A DNA stretch of 64,000 bases from Nocardioides sp. AX2bis (GCF_902506435.1 NZ_LR733215.1:336038-400037), one strand, 5' to 3'; numbered from the stretch's first letter, positions 8,176 to 18,054 are shown. Program-made: numbers and translations. The notes: generated from the sequence alone by a model not told the origin.

Positions 8176-8745
8176 TCAGAAGAGGTGGGGCAGCGGGATG
8201 CTGAGCCCGTAGAGGAAGAGCAGGTAGAAGGCGACCGTGGTCACCAGCGCGACGACCACGGTGGAGCGCCAGGTCTCACCGCCCAGGAAGCGCAGCCAGA
8301 CCAGGCACAGCAGGAACGAGGGGATCTCGAACCCGATCACCGGGAGGAGGAAGGCCATCACCAGGAAGGTCGCGGCGCCCGCGAGGGGCAGCAGGCTGGA
8401 GCGGGTGAAGGCCTCGGCGTCGTCGAGACCGCGGCCGACGAGGAGCAGCAGCAGCGACAGGCCGGTGATCAGCACGCTGGTCGCGAAGGGCCACAGCCCG
8501 GCGCCCGGCTCGCTGAGCGAGCCGAGGCCGTAGCCCAGGCTCATCACGACCCCGGTGACGCCCACCGCGACCCCGACGAGGGCCGCGACGACCTGGTACG
8601 CCGGGCCGCCGGCGGGCGGGCGCTCGTCCTCGAGGTCCTGCGCGACCTCGGCCTGGAGGTCGGCGAGCAGGTCCGGCTCCGGCGACCCCGAGGTGCCGGG
8701 GACGCCACCGGGGGCGTTCGGCCCGGTCGGTGGGGTGGTGCTCAT
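8176..8745 (-). CDS. tctB: Tripartite tricarboxylate transporter, small membrane subunit TctB
   Basis: A protein of 189 residues with a hydrophilic Pro/Gly/Glu-rich N-terminal 45 residues followed by four membrane segments, starting at VVAALVGVAVGVTGVVMS. The motif YGLGSLSEPGAGLWPF is typical of TctB. The N-terminal extension is longer than in many homologues. It lies 18 bases before tctA and 53 bases after tctC in the same transcript. Confidence 0.9.
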   Translation of the reverse strand: MSTTPPTGPNAPGGVPGTSGSPEPDLLADLQAEVAQDLEDERPPAGGPAYQVVAALVGVAVGVTGVVMSLGYGLGSLSEPGAGLWPFATSVLITGLSLLLLLVGRGLDDAEAFTRSSLLPLAGAATFLVMAFLLPVIGFEIPSFLLCLVWLRFLGGETWRSTVVVALVTTVAFYLLFLYGLSIPLPHLF

Positions 8746-8798
8746 CGTCGGCTCCTCGGGGTCGTGCGGGGGGTGGTGCTGCGGGACGTCAGGTCAGG

Positions 8799-9800
8799 TC
8801 AGGACGCGCTGCCCAGGCTGATGCCGTACTCGTCGAGCAGGTCGGCGTAGCGTTGGCCGTCCTCCTCGAGCATGGTGACGATCTCGTCGCCGGAGACCTC
8901 GAGCGGGGCCAGGTTGTTCTGCTCGTTGAACGCCTGGTACTCCTCGGTCGCGAAGGTCTCCTCGAGGCCGCCGGCGAGGGTGTCGATGACGTCCTGGGGC
9001 GTGCCGGCCGGCACGGTGAGGAAGCGGTACTGGGCGACCTCGACCTCGAGGCCCTGCTCGGTGGCGGTCTCGACGTCGGGCAACGACTCGACGCGTTCGG
9101 GGCCGAAGACGGTCAGCGGGGTGAGCTTGCCGGCCTCGATGTTCTCGACGGCCTCGCCGATCTGCAGCGCGGCGGCGTCGACCTGGCCGCCGAGGACGGC
9201 GGTCAGCGCCGGCGCGCCACCGTCGAAGGGCACGTCCGTGGCTTCGACGCCGAGGTCGCCGAAGAGCAGCGCCTGGGCGACCTGCGAGCCGGTGCCGACG
9301 CCGGTGGTGCCGTACTTCAGCGAGTCGGCGCCCTCGAGGTCCTCGATGGTCTGGTACTCGCTGTCGGCATTGGTGACCAGGACGTAGTCGTCGCGCGAGA
9401 CGCCACCGACGACCTCGAAGTCCTCGATGCTGGTGACCTCGTCCTCGGAGACCGCGAGCGGGGTGATGGCGAACAGGGAGGCGTTCTGGACCGCGATGGT
9501 CGAGCCGTCGGGCTCGGCAGAGGCGACCTCGGCGGCGGCCAGCGCGCCGTTGGCACCGGAGGCGTTGATCACCGGGAAGGACGCGTCGAGCGCGTCGGAC
9601 AGGCCGGTGGAGACCTGGCGGCTGATCAGGTCGCTGGAACCGCCCGGGTCGGCACCGACGTACATCTCGACCGTGCCCGACGGGTACGAGCCGCCGTCGT
9701 CGCCGCCGGTGCTGGTGGAGACGCCACCGCAGGCGGAGAGGAGGAGCGTGGCGGCCGTGGCCGCGCCCGCGAGGCTGATGGTGGTCCGGTGGCTGGCCAT
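8799..9800 (-). CDS. tctC: Tripartite tricarboxylate transporter, substrate-binding lipoprotein TctC
   Basis: An extracytoplasmic solute receptor of 333 residues of the Bug/TctC family. The signal peptide ends in the lipobox LLLSACGG, so the mature protein is a lipoprotein. Family motifs include YVGADPGGSSDLISRQV and LKYGTTGVGTGSQVAQALLF. The ATG at 9800 is chosen because AGGAG lies 8 bases upstream and the signal peptide begins there. It heads the operon tctC-tctB-tctA-usp-dehydratase. A promoter with the shared LysR-type element lies at 9881-9925. The bound ligand is inferred to be glucarate or galactarate from the neighbours. Confidence 0.92.
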   Translation of the reverse strand: MASHRTTISLAGAATAATLLLSACGGVSTSTGGDDGGSYPSGTVEMYVGADPGGSSDLISRQVSTGLSDALDASFPVINASGANGALAAAEVASAEPDGSTIAVQNASLFAITPLAVSEDEVTSIEDFEVVGGVSRDDYVLVTNADSEYQTIEDLEGADSLKYGTTGVGTGSQVAQALLFGDLGVEATDVPFDGGAPALTAVLGGQVDAAALQIGEAVENIEAGKLTPLTVFGPERVESLPDVETATEQGLEVEVAQYRFLTVPAGTPQDVIDTLAGGLEETFATEEYQAFNEQNNLAPLEVSGDEIVTMLEEDGQRYADLLDEYGISLGSAS

Positions 9801-9880
9801 GGGAATCACTCCTGGAGTCATCTGCGCCCGGGCTCGTGACCCCGGGTCCGCTGAACCGGTCGCTGTGGCCGGCGTCACTG

Positions 9881-9925
9881 ACCGTACGAGCCGTCGGCGA
9901 TGCCTGTCCAAGTGAGATCCGGCAT
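9881..9925 (-). promoter_or_regulatory. tctC promoter with candidate LysR operator
   Basis: On the minus strand, positions 9925-9900 read ATGCCG-N8-TTGGAC-N2-GCAT, flanked by ATGC/GCAT inverted ends. TTGGAC (9911-9906) can serve as the -35 and TACGGT (9886-9881) as the -10, with a 19-bp spacer. The same element, with the same -35, the same spacer and a TANNNT -10, lies before the KDG dehydratase operon at 10885-10929. The site also lies just before lysR, as expected for an autoregulated LysR promoter. Confidence 0.6.
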
Positions 9926-9944
9926 TGCTTGATACCGTCGCAGC

Positions 9945-10880
9945 ATGGACGTCACGCTGGACCAGGTCCGCTGCTTCGTGGCCGTGGCGGAGGAGCTGCA
10001 CTTCGGCAGGGCCGCCGAGCGGCTGAAGATGACCCAGCCACCGCTCTCGCGGCAGATCCAGAAGCTGGAGCGGATGGTGGGCGCCCAGCTGCTGGACCGC
10101 GACAACCGCCGGGTCGTGCTGACCGCCGCGGGCGCCGCCTTCCTGGAGGACTGCTACCGCCTGGTGACCACGCTCGACGAGGCGGTCGCGCACGCCCGGC
10201 GGGTCGAGGGCGGCTGGGCCGGCACCCTGCACCTGGGCTTCACCGCGGTCTCGGCGATCGGGGTGCTCGGGCCGCTGCTCGGCCTGCTCGGACGGGAGCT
10301 GCCCTCGGTCGAGGTGATCCTGCACGAGCGGGTCACCGGCGGGCAGGTGGACGGGATCCGCCGCGGCGAGATCGACCTGGGGCTGGCCCGACCGCCGTTC
10401 GACACCAGCGTCCTCTCGTCCAGGGTGGTGGCGCGTGAGCCGCTGCGGGCCGTCGTCGCCCGGGACCACCCGCTGGCCTCCTCGCGCGGGCCGCTGGGGC
10501 CGGAGGACTTCGACGGGGTCCCGGTCATCGGCTACCACCCCACGACCGCGCGCTACTTCCACGAGATGACCGTCCGCTTCCTGGTCAACGGGCACTCGCG
10601 CATCGAGCAGCACGTGCAGCAGGTCCTCACGGCGGTCATCCTCGTCGCCGCGGGCCAGGGTGTCGCGTTCGTGCCGGCCAGCGCCGCCGCGCTCGGTGTC
10701 GAGGGCGTCGTCTTCAAGCCCCTGACCGACCTGGGGGGTGGCCATCCCGACTCCGAGCCGGCTCGTCCGGTGGAGCTCCACGCGATCTGGTCCCGGGGTG
10801 CGCTGACGCCGATGCTGCGCCAGGTGCTGCACCTCGTGCAGCGATCGGCGCAGGAGGTCGACGATGCTCTAGGCGAATGA
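9945..10880 (+). CDS. LysR-family transcriptional regulator of the aldarate locus
   Basis: A LysR-type regulator of 311 residues. The winged helix-turn-helix is at residues 1-60 (LDQVRCFVAVAEELHFGRAAERL then QPPLSRQIQKLE). The effector domain starts near residue 92 (TLHLGFTAVSAIG). It is divergent from tctC and is followed at 10977 by the KDG dehydratase operon, so it sits between its two likely targets. The shared 26-bp element at both promoters supports this. The inducer is probably glucarate or a pathway intermediate; this is inference. Confidence 0.92.
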   Translation: MDVTLDQVRCFVAVAEELHFGRAAERLKMTQPPLSRQIQKLERMVGAQLLDRDNRRVVLTAAGAAFLEDCYRLVTTLDEAVAHARRVEGGWAGTLHLGFTAVSAIGVLGPLLGLLGRELPSVEVILHERVTGGQVDGIRRGEIDLGLARPPFDTSVLSSRVVAREPLRAVVARDHPLASSRGPLGPEDFDGVPVIGYHPTTARYFHEMTVRFLVNGHSRIEQHVQQVLTAVILVAAGQGVAFVPASAAALGVEGVVFKPLTDLGGGHPDSEPARPVELHAIWSRGALTPMLRQVLHLVQRSAQEVDDALGE

Positions 10881-10884
10881 GTGG

Positions 10885-10929
10885 ATGCCGATCGAGTGTT
10901 GGACGAGCATCGTGGCCGCTGCCTAGCGT
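10885..10929 (+). promoter_or_regulatory. Promoter of the KDG dehydratase-gudD operon with candidate LysR operator
   Basis: Positions 10885-10910 read ATGCCG-N8-TTGGAC-N2-GCAT. TTGGAC (10899-10904) is placed as a -35 with TAGCGT (10924-10929) as the -10, spacer 19 bp. It is 16/26 identical to the element before tctC, with the same layout. Transcription would start near 10936, about 40 bases before the GTG at 10977. Confidence 0.6.
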
Positions 10930-10976
10930 GGGCGGCGGAGGGCGACGGTCGTCACTCCGCACGAGAGGAACCCACC

Positions 10977-11903
10977 GTGGCGCACGTGACCCCCGACGAG
11001 CTGGCCGGCACCCTCGGCAGCGGACTGCTGTCCTTCCCCGTCACCCACTTCACCGAGGACGGGGAGCTCGACGAGGCGGCCTACCGGGAGCACCTGTCCT
11101 GGCTCAGCACCCACCCCGTCGCCGGCCTGTTCGCCGCCGGCGGCACCGGCGAGGGCTTCTCGCTGACCCCCGCCGAGACCGACCGCGTCGTGCGCGCCGC
11201 CGTGGGCGCCGTCGACGGTGCCGTCCCGGTCCTGGCCCCCGCGACCGGCTCCACGGTGAACGCCGTCGCCCAGGCCCGCGCGGCCGAGGAGGCCGGTGCC
11301 GACGGCCTCCTGCTCATGCCGCCCTACCTCACCGAGGCCAGCCAGGCCGGTCTCGTCGACCACATCACCGCCGTCTGCGAGGCCAGCTCGCTCGGCGTGG
11401 TCTTCTACAGCCGCGCCAACGCCGTGCTGCACGCCGACGCCCTCGAGCAGGCCTGCGAGCGCAACCGCACCCTGGTCGGCTTCAAGGACGGGATCGGCAA
11501 CATCGAGCAGATGACCCGCACCTACGCCCGGATGGGCGACCGGCTCACCTACATCGGCGGCCTGCCCACCGCCGAGGTCTTCGCGCTGCCGCTGCTCCAG
11601 CTCGGCGTGACCACCTACTCCTCGGCGATCTTCAACTTCGTGCCCGAGTTCGCGCTGGCCTTCTACGACGCCGTCCGCGCGCAGGACCAGGCCCGCGTCT
11701 ACGCCATGCTGAACGAGTTCGTCATCCCCTACACCCAGCTGCGCGACCGGCAGCAGGGCTACGCGGTCTCGATCGTCAAGGCCGGCATGAAGGTGATCGG
11801 CCGCCCCGCGGGCCCGGTCCGCACCCCCCTGACCGACCTGAGCGAGCTCGAGCTCGCCACCCTGACCGACCTGGTCAAGCGCATCGGAGGAGTCCCCGCG
11901 TGA
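10977..11903 (+). CDS. kdgD: 5-dehydro-4-deoxyglucarate dehydratase
   Basis: A DapA-family enzyme of 308 residues. It decarboxylates and dehydrates 5-dehydro-4-deoxy-D-glucarate to 2-oxoglutarate semialdehyde, the second step of oxidative glucarate degradation. Seen motifs are [15 protein letters not shown] (residues 53-67), the tyrosine in VVFYSRANA (Tyr144) and the Schiff-base lysine in VGFKDGIGN (Lys170). The GTG at 10977 is chosen over upstream in-frame codons because AGAGGA lies 8 bases before it and the family length (about 305) fits. It overlaps the next gene by 4 bp (GTGA). Confidence 0.93.
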   Translation: MAHVTPDELAGTLGSGLLSFPVTHFTEDGELDEAAYREHLSWLSTHPVAGLFAAGGTGEGFSLTPAETDRVVRAAVGAVDGAVPVLAPATGSTVNAVAQARAAEEAGADGLLLMPPYLTEASQAGLVDHITAVCEASSLGVVFYSRANAVLHADALEQACERNRTLVGFKDGIGNIEQMTRTYARMGDRLTYIGGLPTAEVFALPLLQLGVTTYSSAIFNFVPEFALAFYDAVRAQDQARVYAMLNEFVIPYTQLRDRQQGYAVSIVKAGMKVIGRPAGPVRTPLTDLSELELATLTDLVKRIGGVPA

Positions 11904-13531
11904 CGTCTGCAGACAGCACCAGCACCCCCACCGTCCCCGGCTCGGTCCGCGGCGTCTCGGTCGTGGCCGGCGAGGAGCTCAGCGGCACGGCCGGCACGCT
12001 CCGCGCCCGCGCCGCCGCCACCGGTGTCGAGATCGGCCCGGAGTTCGGGCTGCTCGACCTCGACCAGCTCGACCGCGCGGTCGCTGCCGCGGCCGAGGCG
12101 TCCGCGACCTACCGCGCCACCAGCCCGGCCGAGCGCTCGGCCCTGCTGGTCGCGATGGCCGAGGAGATCGAGGCCGACCGCGACGACCTGGTCGCCTGTG
12201 CCGTGGCCGAGAGCGGCCTGCCCGAGGGCCGGATCGCCGGCGAGGTCGGCCGCACCACCGGTCAGCTGCGCCTCTTCGCCGGGGTCGCCGCGAGCGGCGA
12301 CCACCTAGGCGTACGCCTGGACCCCGCGCTGCCCGAGCGCGCCCCGCTGCCCCGCGCCGACCTGCGCCAGCGCTGGGTCCCGCTGGGCCCGGTCGCGGTC
12401 TTCGGTGCCAGCAACTTCCCGCTGGCCTTCTCCACCGCCGGCGGTGACACCGCCTCCGCCCTGGCTGCGGGCTGCCCCGTCGTGGTCAAGGGACACCCCG
12501 CCCACCCCGGCACCGGCGAGCTCGTCGCCCGCGCGGTCACCCGGGCCGTGGCCCGGGTCGGGCTGCCGGCCGGCACCTTCTCCTTCGTGCTCGGCGCCGG
12601 CAACGAGTTCGGTGCCGCGCTGGTCGTCGACCCCCGGATCAGGGCGGTCGGGTTCACCGGCTCCCGCGCCGGTGGTCTCGCCCTGGTCGACCTCGCCCGC
12701 GGTCGCCGCGAGCCGATCCCGGTCTACGCCGAGATGTCGTCGGTCAACCCCGTCGTCGTGCTCCCCGGCGCCCTGACGGCGCAGGACCCGGCCGCGCTGG
12801 CCCAGGCCTTCGTCGGCTCGCTGACGCTGGGATCCGGACAGTTCTGCACCAACCCGGGCCTGGCGCTCGTCCCCGCCGGCGAGGCCGGTGACGCGTTCGT
12901 CGCCGAGGCCGGGCGCCGCATCGCCGACGCCACCGGTCAGCGGATGCTCACGCCCGGCATCGCGGAGGCGTACGCGCGCGGCGTCGCCGACCTCGCGGGC
13001 GCCGACGGCGTCGAGCAGGTCGCGACCGGCGCCGCCGGCGGCGAGGGCGCCCCCGCCCCCGCGCTCAGCGTGGCCGACTGGCAGCGCGCTGCGCACACCG
13101 CCGAGCAGGAGGTCTTCGGCGCCTCCGGCGTCGTCGTGCGCTGGTCGGACCTCGACGAGCTGCTCACCATCCTGCGCGGCATCGAGGGCCAGCTGACCGC
13201 CACCGTCCACTGCGACGCCGAGGACGCGAGCGACACCGAGCAGGCCCGCGCGCTGCTGCCGGTGCTCGAGGACCGCGCCGGGCGGATCCTCTTCAACGGC
13301 TGGCCCACCGGCGTCGAGGTCGGCCACGCGATGGTGCACGGCGGACCGTTCCCGGCGACGTCGGACTCCCGGACCACCTCGGTCGGCTCGCTCGCGGTCG
13401 AGCGCTTCCAGCGCCCGGTCTGCTACCAGGACGTGCCGGCCGGCCTGCTGCCCGCGGCCGTCGCCGACGACAACCCGTGGGGACTCACCCGGCGCGTCGA
13501 CGGGGTGCTCGAGCTGGGGGACCCCGCGTGA
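11900..13531 (+). CDS. 2-oxoglutarate semialdehyde dehydrogenase (aldehyde dehydrogenase family)
   Basis: An NAD(P)-dependent aldehyde dehydrogenase of 543 residues, of the type that converts 2-oxoglutarate semialdehyde to 2-oxoglutarate. Motifs are [20 protein letters not shown] for cofactor binding, FTGSRAGG, the general base in YAEMSSVNP (Glu278) and the catalytic cysteine in [11 protein letters not shown] (Cys316). The GTG at 11900 overlaps the upstream stop and has GGAGGAG before it. It completes the route from glucarate to the TCA cycle together with the flanking dehydratases. Confidence 0.92.
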   Translation: MTSADSTSTPTVPGSVRGVSVVAGEELSGTAGTLRARAAATGVEIGPEFGLLDLDQLDRAVAAAAEASATYRATSPAERSALLVAMAEEIEADRDDLVACAVAESGLPEGRIAGEVGRTTGQLRLFAGVAASGDHLGVRLDPALPERAPLPRADLRQRWVPLGPVAVFGASNFPLAFSTAGGDTASALAAGCPVVVKGHPAHPGTGELVARAVTRAVARVGLPAGTFSFVLGAGNEFGAALVVDPRIRAVGFTGSRAGGLALVDLARGRREPIPVYAEMSSVNPVVVLPGALTAQDPAALAQAFVGSLTLGSGQFCTNPGLALVPAGEAGDAFVAEAGRRIADATGQRMLTPGIAEAYARGVADLAGADGVEQVATGAAGGEGAPAPALSVADWQRAAHTAEQEVFGASGVVVRWSDLDELLTILRGIEGQLTATVHCDAEDASDTEQARALLPVLEDRAGRILFNGWPTGVEVGHAMVHGGPFPATSDSRTTSVGSLAVERFQRPVCYQDVPAGLLPAAVADDNPWGLTRRVDGVLELGDPA

Positions 13532-14850
13532 GCGTGACGATCACCGGCATCGAGGTCGTGCCCGTCGCCGGCCACGACTCGATGCTGCTCAACCTCTCGG
13601 GCGCCCACGGGCCGTACTTCACCCGCAACATCGCGCTGGTCACCGACGCCGACGGCCGCACCGGCCTCGGGGAGGTGCCCGGCGGCGAGGCGATCAAGCA
13701 GACCATCGAGGACGCCGCCGACGTGCTCGTCGGGCAGCCGGTCGCGCGCTTCCGCTCGCTGCTGCGCGAGGTCGCGGCCCGCTTCGCCGACCGCGACGCG
13801 GGCGGGCGCGGCCTGCAGACCTTCGACCTGCGCACGACGGTGCACGCCGTCACCGCGCTGGAGTCGGCCCTGCTCGACCTGCACGGCCAGGACCTCGGCG
13901 TCCCGGTGGCCGAGCTGCTCGGCGACGGCCAGCAGCGCGACACGGTGCCGATGCTGGGCTACTTGTTCTTCGTCGGCGACCCCGACCGCACCGACCTGCC
14001 CTACCTGCGCGAGCCCGACGGCGCCGACGAGTGGGAGCGGGCGCGGCGCGAGGAGGCGATGACGCCCGAGGCCGTCGTGCGCCTGGCCGAGGCCACGTCG
14101 GCGCGCTACGGCTTCCGCGACTTCAAGCTCAAGGGGGGCGTGCTGCCCGGGGCCGAGGAGGTCGAGGTCGTCCGTGCCCTGCACGACCGTTTCCCGGACG
14201 CGCGCATCACGCTCGACCCCAACGGCGGGTGGTCTCTCGCCGAGGCCGTCGAGCTGTGTCGCGACCTCGGCGACGTGCTGGCGTACGCCGAGGACCCCTG
14301 CGGCGCCGAGGGCGGCTTCTCGGGCCGCGAGGTGATGGCGGAGTTCCGCCGCGCCACCGGTCTGCGGACCGCGACCAACATGATCGCCACCGACTGGCGA
14401 CAGATGGCGCACGCGGTGCGCGAGCACGCCGTCGACATCCCGCTGGCCGACCCGCACTTCTGGACCATGGCGGGCTCCGTCCGCGTGGCGCAGCTGTGCC
14501 ACGAGTTCGGCCTGACCTGGGGCTCGCACTCCAACAACCACTTCGACGTCTCGCTGGCGATGTTCACCCAGGTCGGGGCGGCCGCCCCCGGCGAGATCAC
14601 CGCGCTCGACACGCACTGGATCTGGCAGGACGGCCAGGGCCTGACCACCGCGCCGCCGCCGATCGCCGACGGCGAGATCGCCGTGCCGACCGGGGGCGGG
14701 CTGGGCGTGGAGATCGACCGGGACCGGCTCGCCGCCGCGCACGAGCTCTACGTGGAGCACGGTCTCGGCGCCCGCGACGACGCCGCCGCCATGCAGCACC
14801 TCGTGCCGGGGTGGACCTTCGACCCGAAGCGCCCCTGCCTGGTCCGCTGA
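13528..14850 (+). CDS. gudD: Glucarate dehydratase
   Basis: An enolase-superfamily enzyme of 440 residues that removes water from D-glucarate to give 5-dehydro-4-deoxyglucarate. It matches GudD closely in length and motifs: FKLKGG (Lys200, Lys202), LDPNGGW (Asp230, Asn232), AEDPCG (Glu255), [12 protein letters not shown] and GSHSNNHFD (His334). Start GTG 13528 overlaps the dehydrogenase stop (GTGA), so it is the third gene of the rightward operon. Order in the operon is reversed relative to the pathway: dehydratase step 2, dehydrogenase, then step 1. Confidence 0.95.
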   Translation: MSVTITGIEVVPVAGHDSMLLNLSGAHGPYFTRNIALVTDADGRTGLGEVPGGEAIKQTIEDAADVLVGQPVARFRSLLREVAARFADRDAGGRGLQTFDLRTTVHAVTALESALLDLHGQDLGVPVAELLGDGQQRDTVPMLGYLFFVGDPDRTDLPYLREPDGADEWERARREEAMTPEAVVRLAEATSARYGFRDFKLKGGVLPGAEEVEVVRALHDRFPDARITLDPNGGWSLAEAVELCRDLGDVLAYAEDPCGAEGGFSGREVMAEFRRATGLRTATNMIATDWRQMAHAVREHAVDIPLADPHFWTMAGSVRVAQLCHEFGLTWGSHSNNHFDVSLAMFTQVGAAAPGEITALDTHWIWQDGQGLTTAPPPIADGEIAVPTGGGLGVEIDRDRLAAAHELYVEHGLGARDDAAAMQHLVPGWTFDPKRPCLVR

Positions 14851-14872
14851 GCGGGCGCCGGCCCTACGCCCC

Positions 14873-14924
14873 CGGGACGTCATGCGGCCCGGTCCGCGGC
14901 CGGGCGCGCCGAGGGATGACGTCC
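14873..14924. repeat. R2 palindromic element, copy B (degenerate)
   Basis: The arms GGACGTCAT (14875-14883) and ATGACGTCC (14916-14924) are perfect inverse copies. The left side also keeps the CGGGACGTCATGCG context of copy A. It follows gudD and precedes a gene on the same strand, so here it could end the aldarate operon. The loop is GC-rich with partial inner pairing. Confidence 0.65.
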
Positions 14925-14976
14925 GAGGCGTCGGGGGTCCGGGCGGCGCGCTGGGTCGGCCTGGGAGGATGGGGAC

Positions 14977-16065
14977 GTGCCAGCAGCTGACGCCCGCCCG
15001 CGCCAGGTCACCTGGTCCGCGGCCATCATCATGATCGGGTCCGCCTTCATCCTGCTCTCCGCGTACCAGGTCGTGGCCGGGATCGGCACGCTGGAGACCC
15101 GCGAGAGCGTCGAGGAGTTCCTCGCCGACGCGCCCGACGGCCTCGGGCTCGGGGTCGGCGACGCGCTGGACGTCCTGCGTGTCACCGCGATGGCCGCGGC
15201 CGCGCTCGCGGTCACGACCGCCATCCTCGGCTGGCAGGTGCTGCTGAAGTCCCGGAGCGCGCGGGTCGTGCTGAGCGTGCTCGCGCTGCCGGTCTTCGTC
15301 ACCGGCACGGTCACCGGGGGGCTCATCTCCGCCGTGGTCGTCGCCTCCGTCATCACGCTGTGGCTGAGCCCGGCCCGCGAGTGGTACGCCGGGCTGCCGA
15401 TCCCCGACCCGCCCGCCCGCCGACCGCGCGAGAAGGCGACGACGCCGACCCCGCAGCAGCAGGCGTTCCTGCCGCCGGCGACGCCGCCGACCCAGGAGCC
15501 GACCCAGCCGCCGACCCAGGAGGGCGCTCCGCCGGTCGGCCCCACCGGCCCAGCCAGCGGGCCTGCGCCGTACGCCCAGCCGTTCGGGCAGCCCGCGCAC
15601 CCGGGCACCGGCCAGCCGGTGGCGCACCAGCCCGGTCGACGGGGTCCGCGGCCGGCGGCGTTGATGGTCGCCTGCCTCGTCTCGTGGTCGCTGTGCGCGC
15701 TGACGATGATGCTGGTGCTCGGCAGCATCGCCTACGTCTGGGCCTCGCCGGACGCGGTCCTCGATGCCGTGCGCGAGCAGGACCCCTCGGTGCTGGAGCA
15801 GGGGGTCACCGTCCGCGGGCTGCAGGTGACGATGACCGTGATCTTCGGTCTGCTGGCCCTGTGGTGCGTGGGGGCCTCGGTGGCGGCAGCCGTCGCACTG
15901 CGCGGGTCCGCGCCGGCCCGGGTGACCCTGCTGGTCTGCGCCGCCCTTGCCGGCGCCGTCGCGCTGCTCGCCACCCTGGCCTCCCCGGTGCTGGCTGTCC
16001 CGCTGCTCGGCTGCGTGCTGGTCGTGGCGCTGCTGATGCGTCCCGAGGTCCGTGCCTGGCGCTGA
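14977..16065 (+). CDS. Hypothetical multi-pass membrane protein with Pro/Gln-rich linker
   Basis: A protein of 362 residues that I do not recognise. The first half has about three membrane segments (AAIIMIGSAFILLSAYQVV, then two between residues 75 and 128). A disordered Pro/Gln/Thr-rich linker covers about residues 140-225. The second half has three or four more membrane segments starting at AALMVACLVSWSLCALTMM. The two halves look like a loose internal repeat. The GTG at 14977 has GGGAGGA 9 bases upstream. It ends 21 bases before the next membrane protein gene, so they are probably co-transcribed. Confidence 0.75.
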   Translation: MPAADARPRQVTWSAAIIMIGSAFILLSAYQVVAGIGTLETRESVEEFLADAPDGLGLGVGDALDVLRVTAMAAAALAVTTAILGWQVLLKSRSARVVLSVLALPVFVTGTVTGGLISAVVVASVITLWLSPAREWYAGLPIPDPPARRPREKATTPTPQQQAFLPPATPPTQEPTQPPTQEGAPPVGPTGPASGPAPYAQPFGQPAHPGTGQPVAHQPGRRGPRPAALMVACLVSWSLCALTMMLVLGSIAYVWASPDAVLDAVREQDPSVLEQGVTVRGLQVTMTVIFGLLALWCVGASVAAAVALRGSAPARVTLLVCAALAGAVALLATLASPVLAVPLLGCVLVVALLMRPEVRAWR

Positions 16066-16086
16066 GCGCTGTGGTTCAGTTCTGCC

Positions 16087-16848
16087 ATGAGTGATCCGCA
16101 GAACCCGTACGGCTCGTCCCAGGACCCGACCGGGCAGCCGCAGCAGCCGCAGCAGCCGGTCCCGCCGTCGCAGACGAACCCGTACGGCCAGCCGCCGCAG
16201 GACCCCTACGGCCAGCAGAGCCCGTACGGCCAGCCGCCGCAGGACGGCTACGGCCAGCAGGGCCCGTACGGTCAGCCGCCGCAGGACCCGTACGCGCAGC
16301 AGAACCCCTACGGCCAGCAGCAGTACGGCCAGCAGCAGTACGGCCAGCAGCAGTACGGCCAGCCGTACGGCGGCTACGCCCCCTCCGGACCGCTCAAGCG
16401 GCCGGGCACGGTGACCGCGGCGGCGATCACCACCTTCATCCTCTCCGGCCTGATGGCGCTGCTCTTCGGCGTCGGGGTGATCGGCGTGGCGGTCACCGGC
16501 GACGAGATCACCCGCGAGTTCAACCGGAGCTTCTCGCAGGAGTCCGGCATGGAGGGGTTCTCCGGCTCCGGTGTCGCCGTCGGCCTGATCGTCCTCCTGC
16601 TGGTGTTCCTGGTCTGGTCGGTGATCGCGATCGTGCTGGCCGCGCTGGCGATGAAGGGCCGCAACTGGGCGCGGATCACCCTGGTCGTCTCCGCCGCGGT
16701 CGCGGCGGTCCTCTCGCTGCTCGCGATCGGCTCGCTGCTCTCCGGGATCTGGCTGATCGGTGCGGTCGCGGTGATCGTGCTGCTCTTCACCGGCGGCGCC
16801 AACGAGTGGTACGCCGAGCAGTCGCGCAAGGGCGCGCCCACCGCCTGA
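16087..16848 (+). CDS. Membrane protein with N-terminal Tyr/Gln/Pro repeat region
   Basis: A protein of 253 residues. Residues 1-100 are low-complexity, with repeats of the type [14 protein letters not shown] ending in a run of GQQQY units. This is a prion-like composition common in actinobacterial membrane proteins. After [17 protein letters not shown] come four membrane segments, an arrangement like DUF4064-type proteins. It likely sits in the cell membrane with the repeat tail in the cytoplasm. The function is unknown. It is convergent with the aminotransferase gene that ends 16 bases away. Confidence 0.8.
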   Translation: MSDPQNPYGSSQDPTGQPQQPQQPVPPSQTNPYGQPPQDPYGQQSPYGQPPQDGYGQQGPYGQPPQDPYAQQNPYGQQQYGQQQYGQQQYGQPYGGYAPSGPLKRPGTVTAAAITTFILSGLMALLFGVGVIGVAVTGDEITREFNRSFSQESGMEGFSGSGVAVGLIVLLLVFLVWSVIAIVLAALAMKGRNWARITLVVSAAVAAVLSLLAIGSLLSGIWLIGAVAVIVLLFTGGANEWYAEQSRKGAPTA

Positions 16849-16863
16849 CCGGACGGGCGACCC

Positions 16864-18054
16864 TCAGCCGGGTCCGGCGAGGTCGGCCCCGGCCAGGCGT
16901 GCCAGCGCGTCCTCGAGCACCTCGGTGCGCTTGCAGAACGTCCAGCGCACGAGGTGCCGGCTGGCGTCCTGGTCGTCGTAGAAGAAGGCCATCGGGATCG
17001 CCACCACCCCGGCCCGCTCGGGCAGGGCCGCGCAGAACGACCGTGCGTCGGGCCAGCCGAGCGCCCGGGTGTCGGTGACGGCGAAGTAGGTGCCCTCGGG
17101 CACCCGGACGTCGAGCCCGGTACGCGCCAGGCCGGCGCACAGCAGGTCCCGGCGGCCCTCGAGGTCGGCGGCGAGCCGCCGCGGGAAGTCGGGCTCCTCG
17201 TCCAGCGCCCACGCCACGGCGGGCTGGAGCGGGGCGCCGGAGGTGAAGGTCAGCCACTGCTTGGCCGAGACCATCGCCCCCACCAGCGCGGCCGGGCCGG
17301 TCGCCCAGCCGACCTTCCAGCCGGTGAACGACCAGGACTTGCCGACGCTGGAGATTGTCAGGGTCCGCTCGGCCATCCCGGGCAGGGTGCTGATCGGGAC
17401 GTGCTCGTGGCCGGTGAAGACGAGGTGCTCGTAGACCTCGTCGGTGATCACGACCAGGTCGTGCTCGACGGCCACCGCGGCGACGGCCTCCAGCTCGGCG
17501 CGGGTCAGCACCGTGCCGGTCGGGTTGTGCGGGCTGTTCAGGAGCACGTACCGCGTCCGCGGGCCGATCGCGGCGCGCAGCTCGTCGACGTCGAGGCGGA
17601 AGTCCGGGGCCCGCAGCGTCACCGGGCGGCGCACCCCGCCGGCCATCTGGATCATCGCGGTGTAGGAGTCGTAGTAGGGCTCGAGGACGACGACCTCGTC
17701 GCCGGGGTCGACCAGGCCGAGCACGGCCGCGGCGACGGCCTCGGTGGCGCCGGTCGTCACCGCGACCTCGGTCGTCGGGTCCAGCTCGATGCCGTAGTGG
17801 CGGCGCTGGTGGCGGGCGACGGCCTCCCGCAGCGCCGGGACCCCCCAGCCGGGGGCGTACTGGTTCGCACCGTCCTCCATCGCCCGCGCCGCCGCGGCCA
17901 CGACCGAGGCGGGGCCGTCGACGTCCGGGAAGCCCTGGCCGAGGTTGACCGAGCCGGTGCGCAGCGCGAGCGCCGACATCTCCGCGAAGACGGTGGGCGG
18001 GATGCCCGCGAGGCGGGCCGCGGGCCGGACGGTCGGGCGGGCGGACGGCGGCAT
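16864..18054 (-). CDS. PLP-dependent class I/II aminotransferase (DapC-like)
   Basis: An aminotransferase of 396 residues, fold type I. It has VNLGQGFPDVDGPASV at the N-terminus, NSPHNPTGTV, VITDEVYEHLVF and the PLP lysine in SSVGKSWSFTGWKVGW. Its overall sequence strongly resembles the Mycobacterium tuberculosis protein annotated as N-succinyldiaminopimelate aminotransferase DapC (Rv0858c), from memory of that family. That would place it in lysine and peptidoglycan precursor synthesis. Related enzymes also act on kynurenine or methionine keto acids, so the substrate is not certain. Confidence 0.85.
   Translation of the reverse strand: MPPSARPTVRPAARLAGIPPTVFAEMSALALRTGSVNLGQGFPDVDGPASVVAAAARAMEDGANQYAPGWGVPALREAVARHQRRHYGIELDPTTEVAVTTGATEAVAAAVLGLVDPGDEVVVLEPYYDSYTAMIQMAGGVRRPVTLRAPDFRLDVDELRAAIGPRTRYVLLNSPHNPTGTVLTRAELEAVAAVAVEHDLVVITDEVYEHLVFTGHEHVPISTLPGMAERTLTISSVGKSWSFTGWKVGWATGPAALVGAMVSAKQWLTFTSGAPLQPAVAWALDEEPDFPRRLAADLEGRRDLLCAGLARTGLDVRVPEGTYFAVTDTRALGWPDARSFCAALPERAGVVAIPMAFFYDDQDASRHLVRWTFCKRTEVLEDALARLAGADLAGPG

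Noticed and set aside
16850..16877. CCGGAC...GTCCGG inverted repeat as a terminator
   Set aside because: Only 6-bp arms with a 17-base loop, partly inside the aminotransferase gene; too weak to call.
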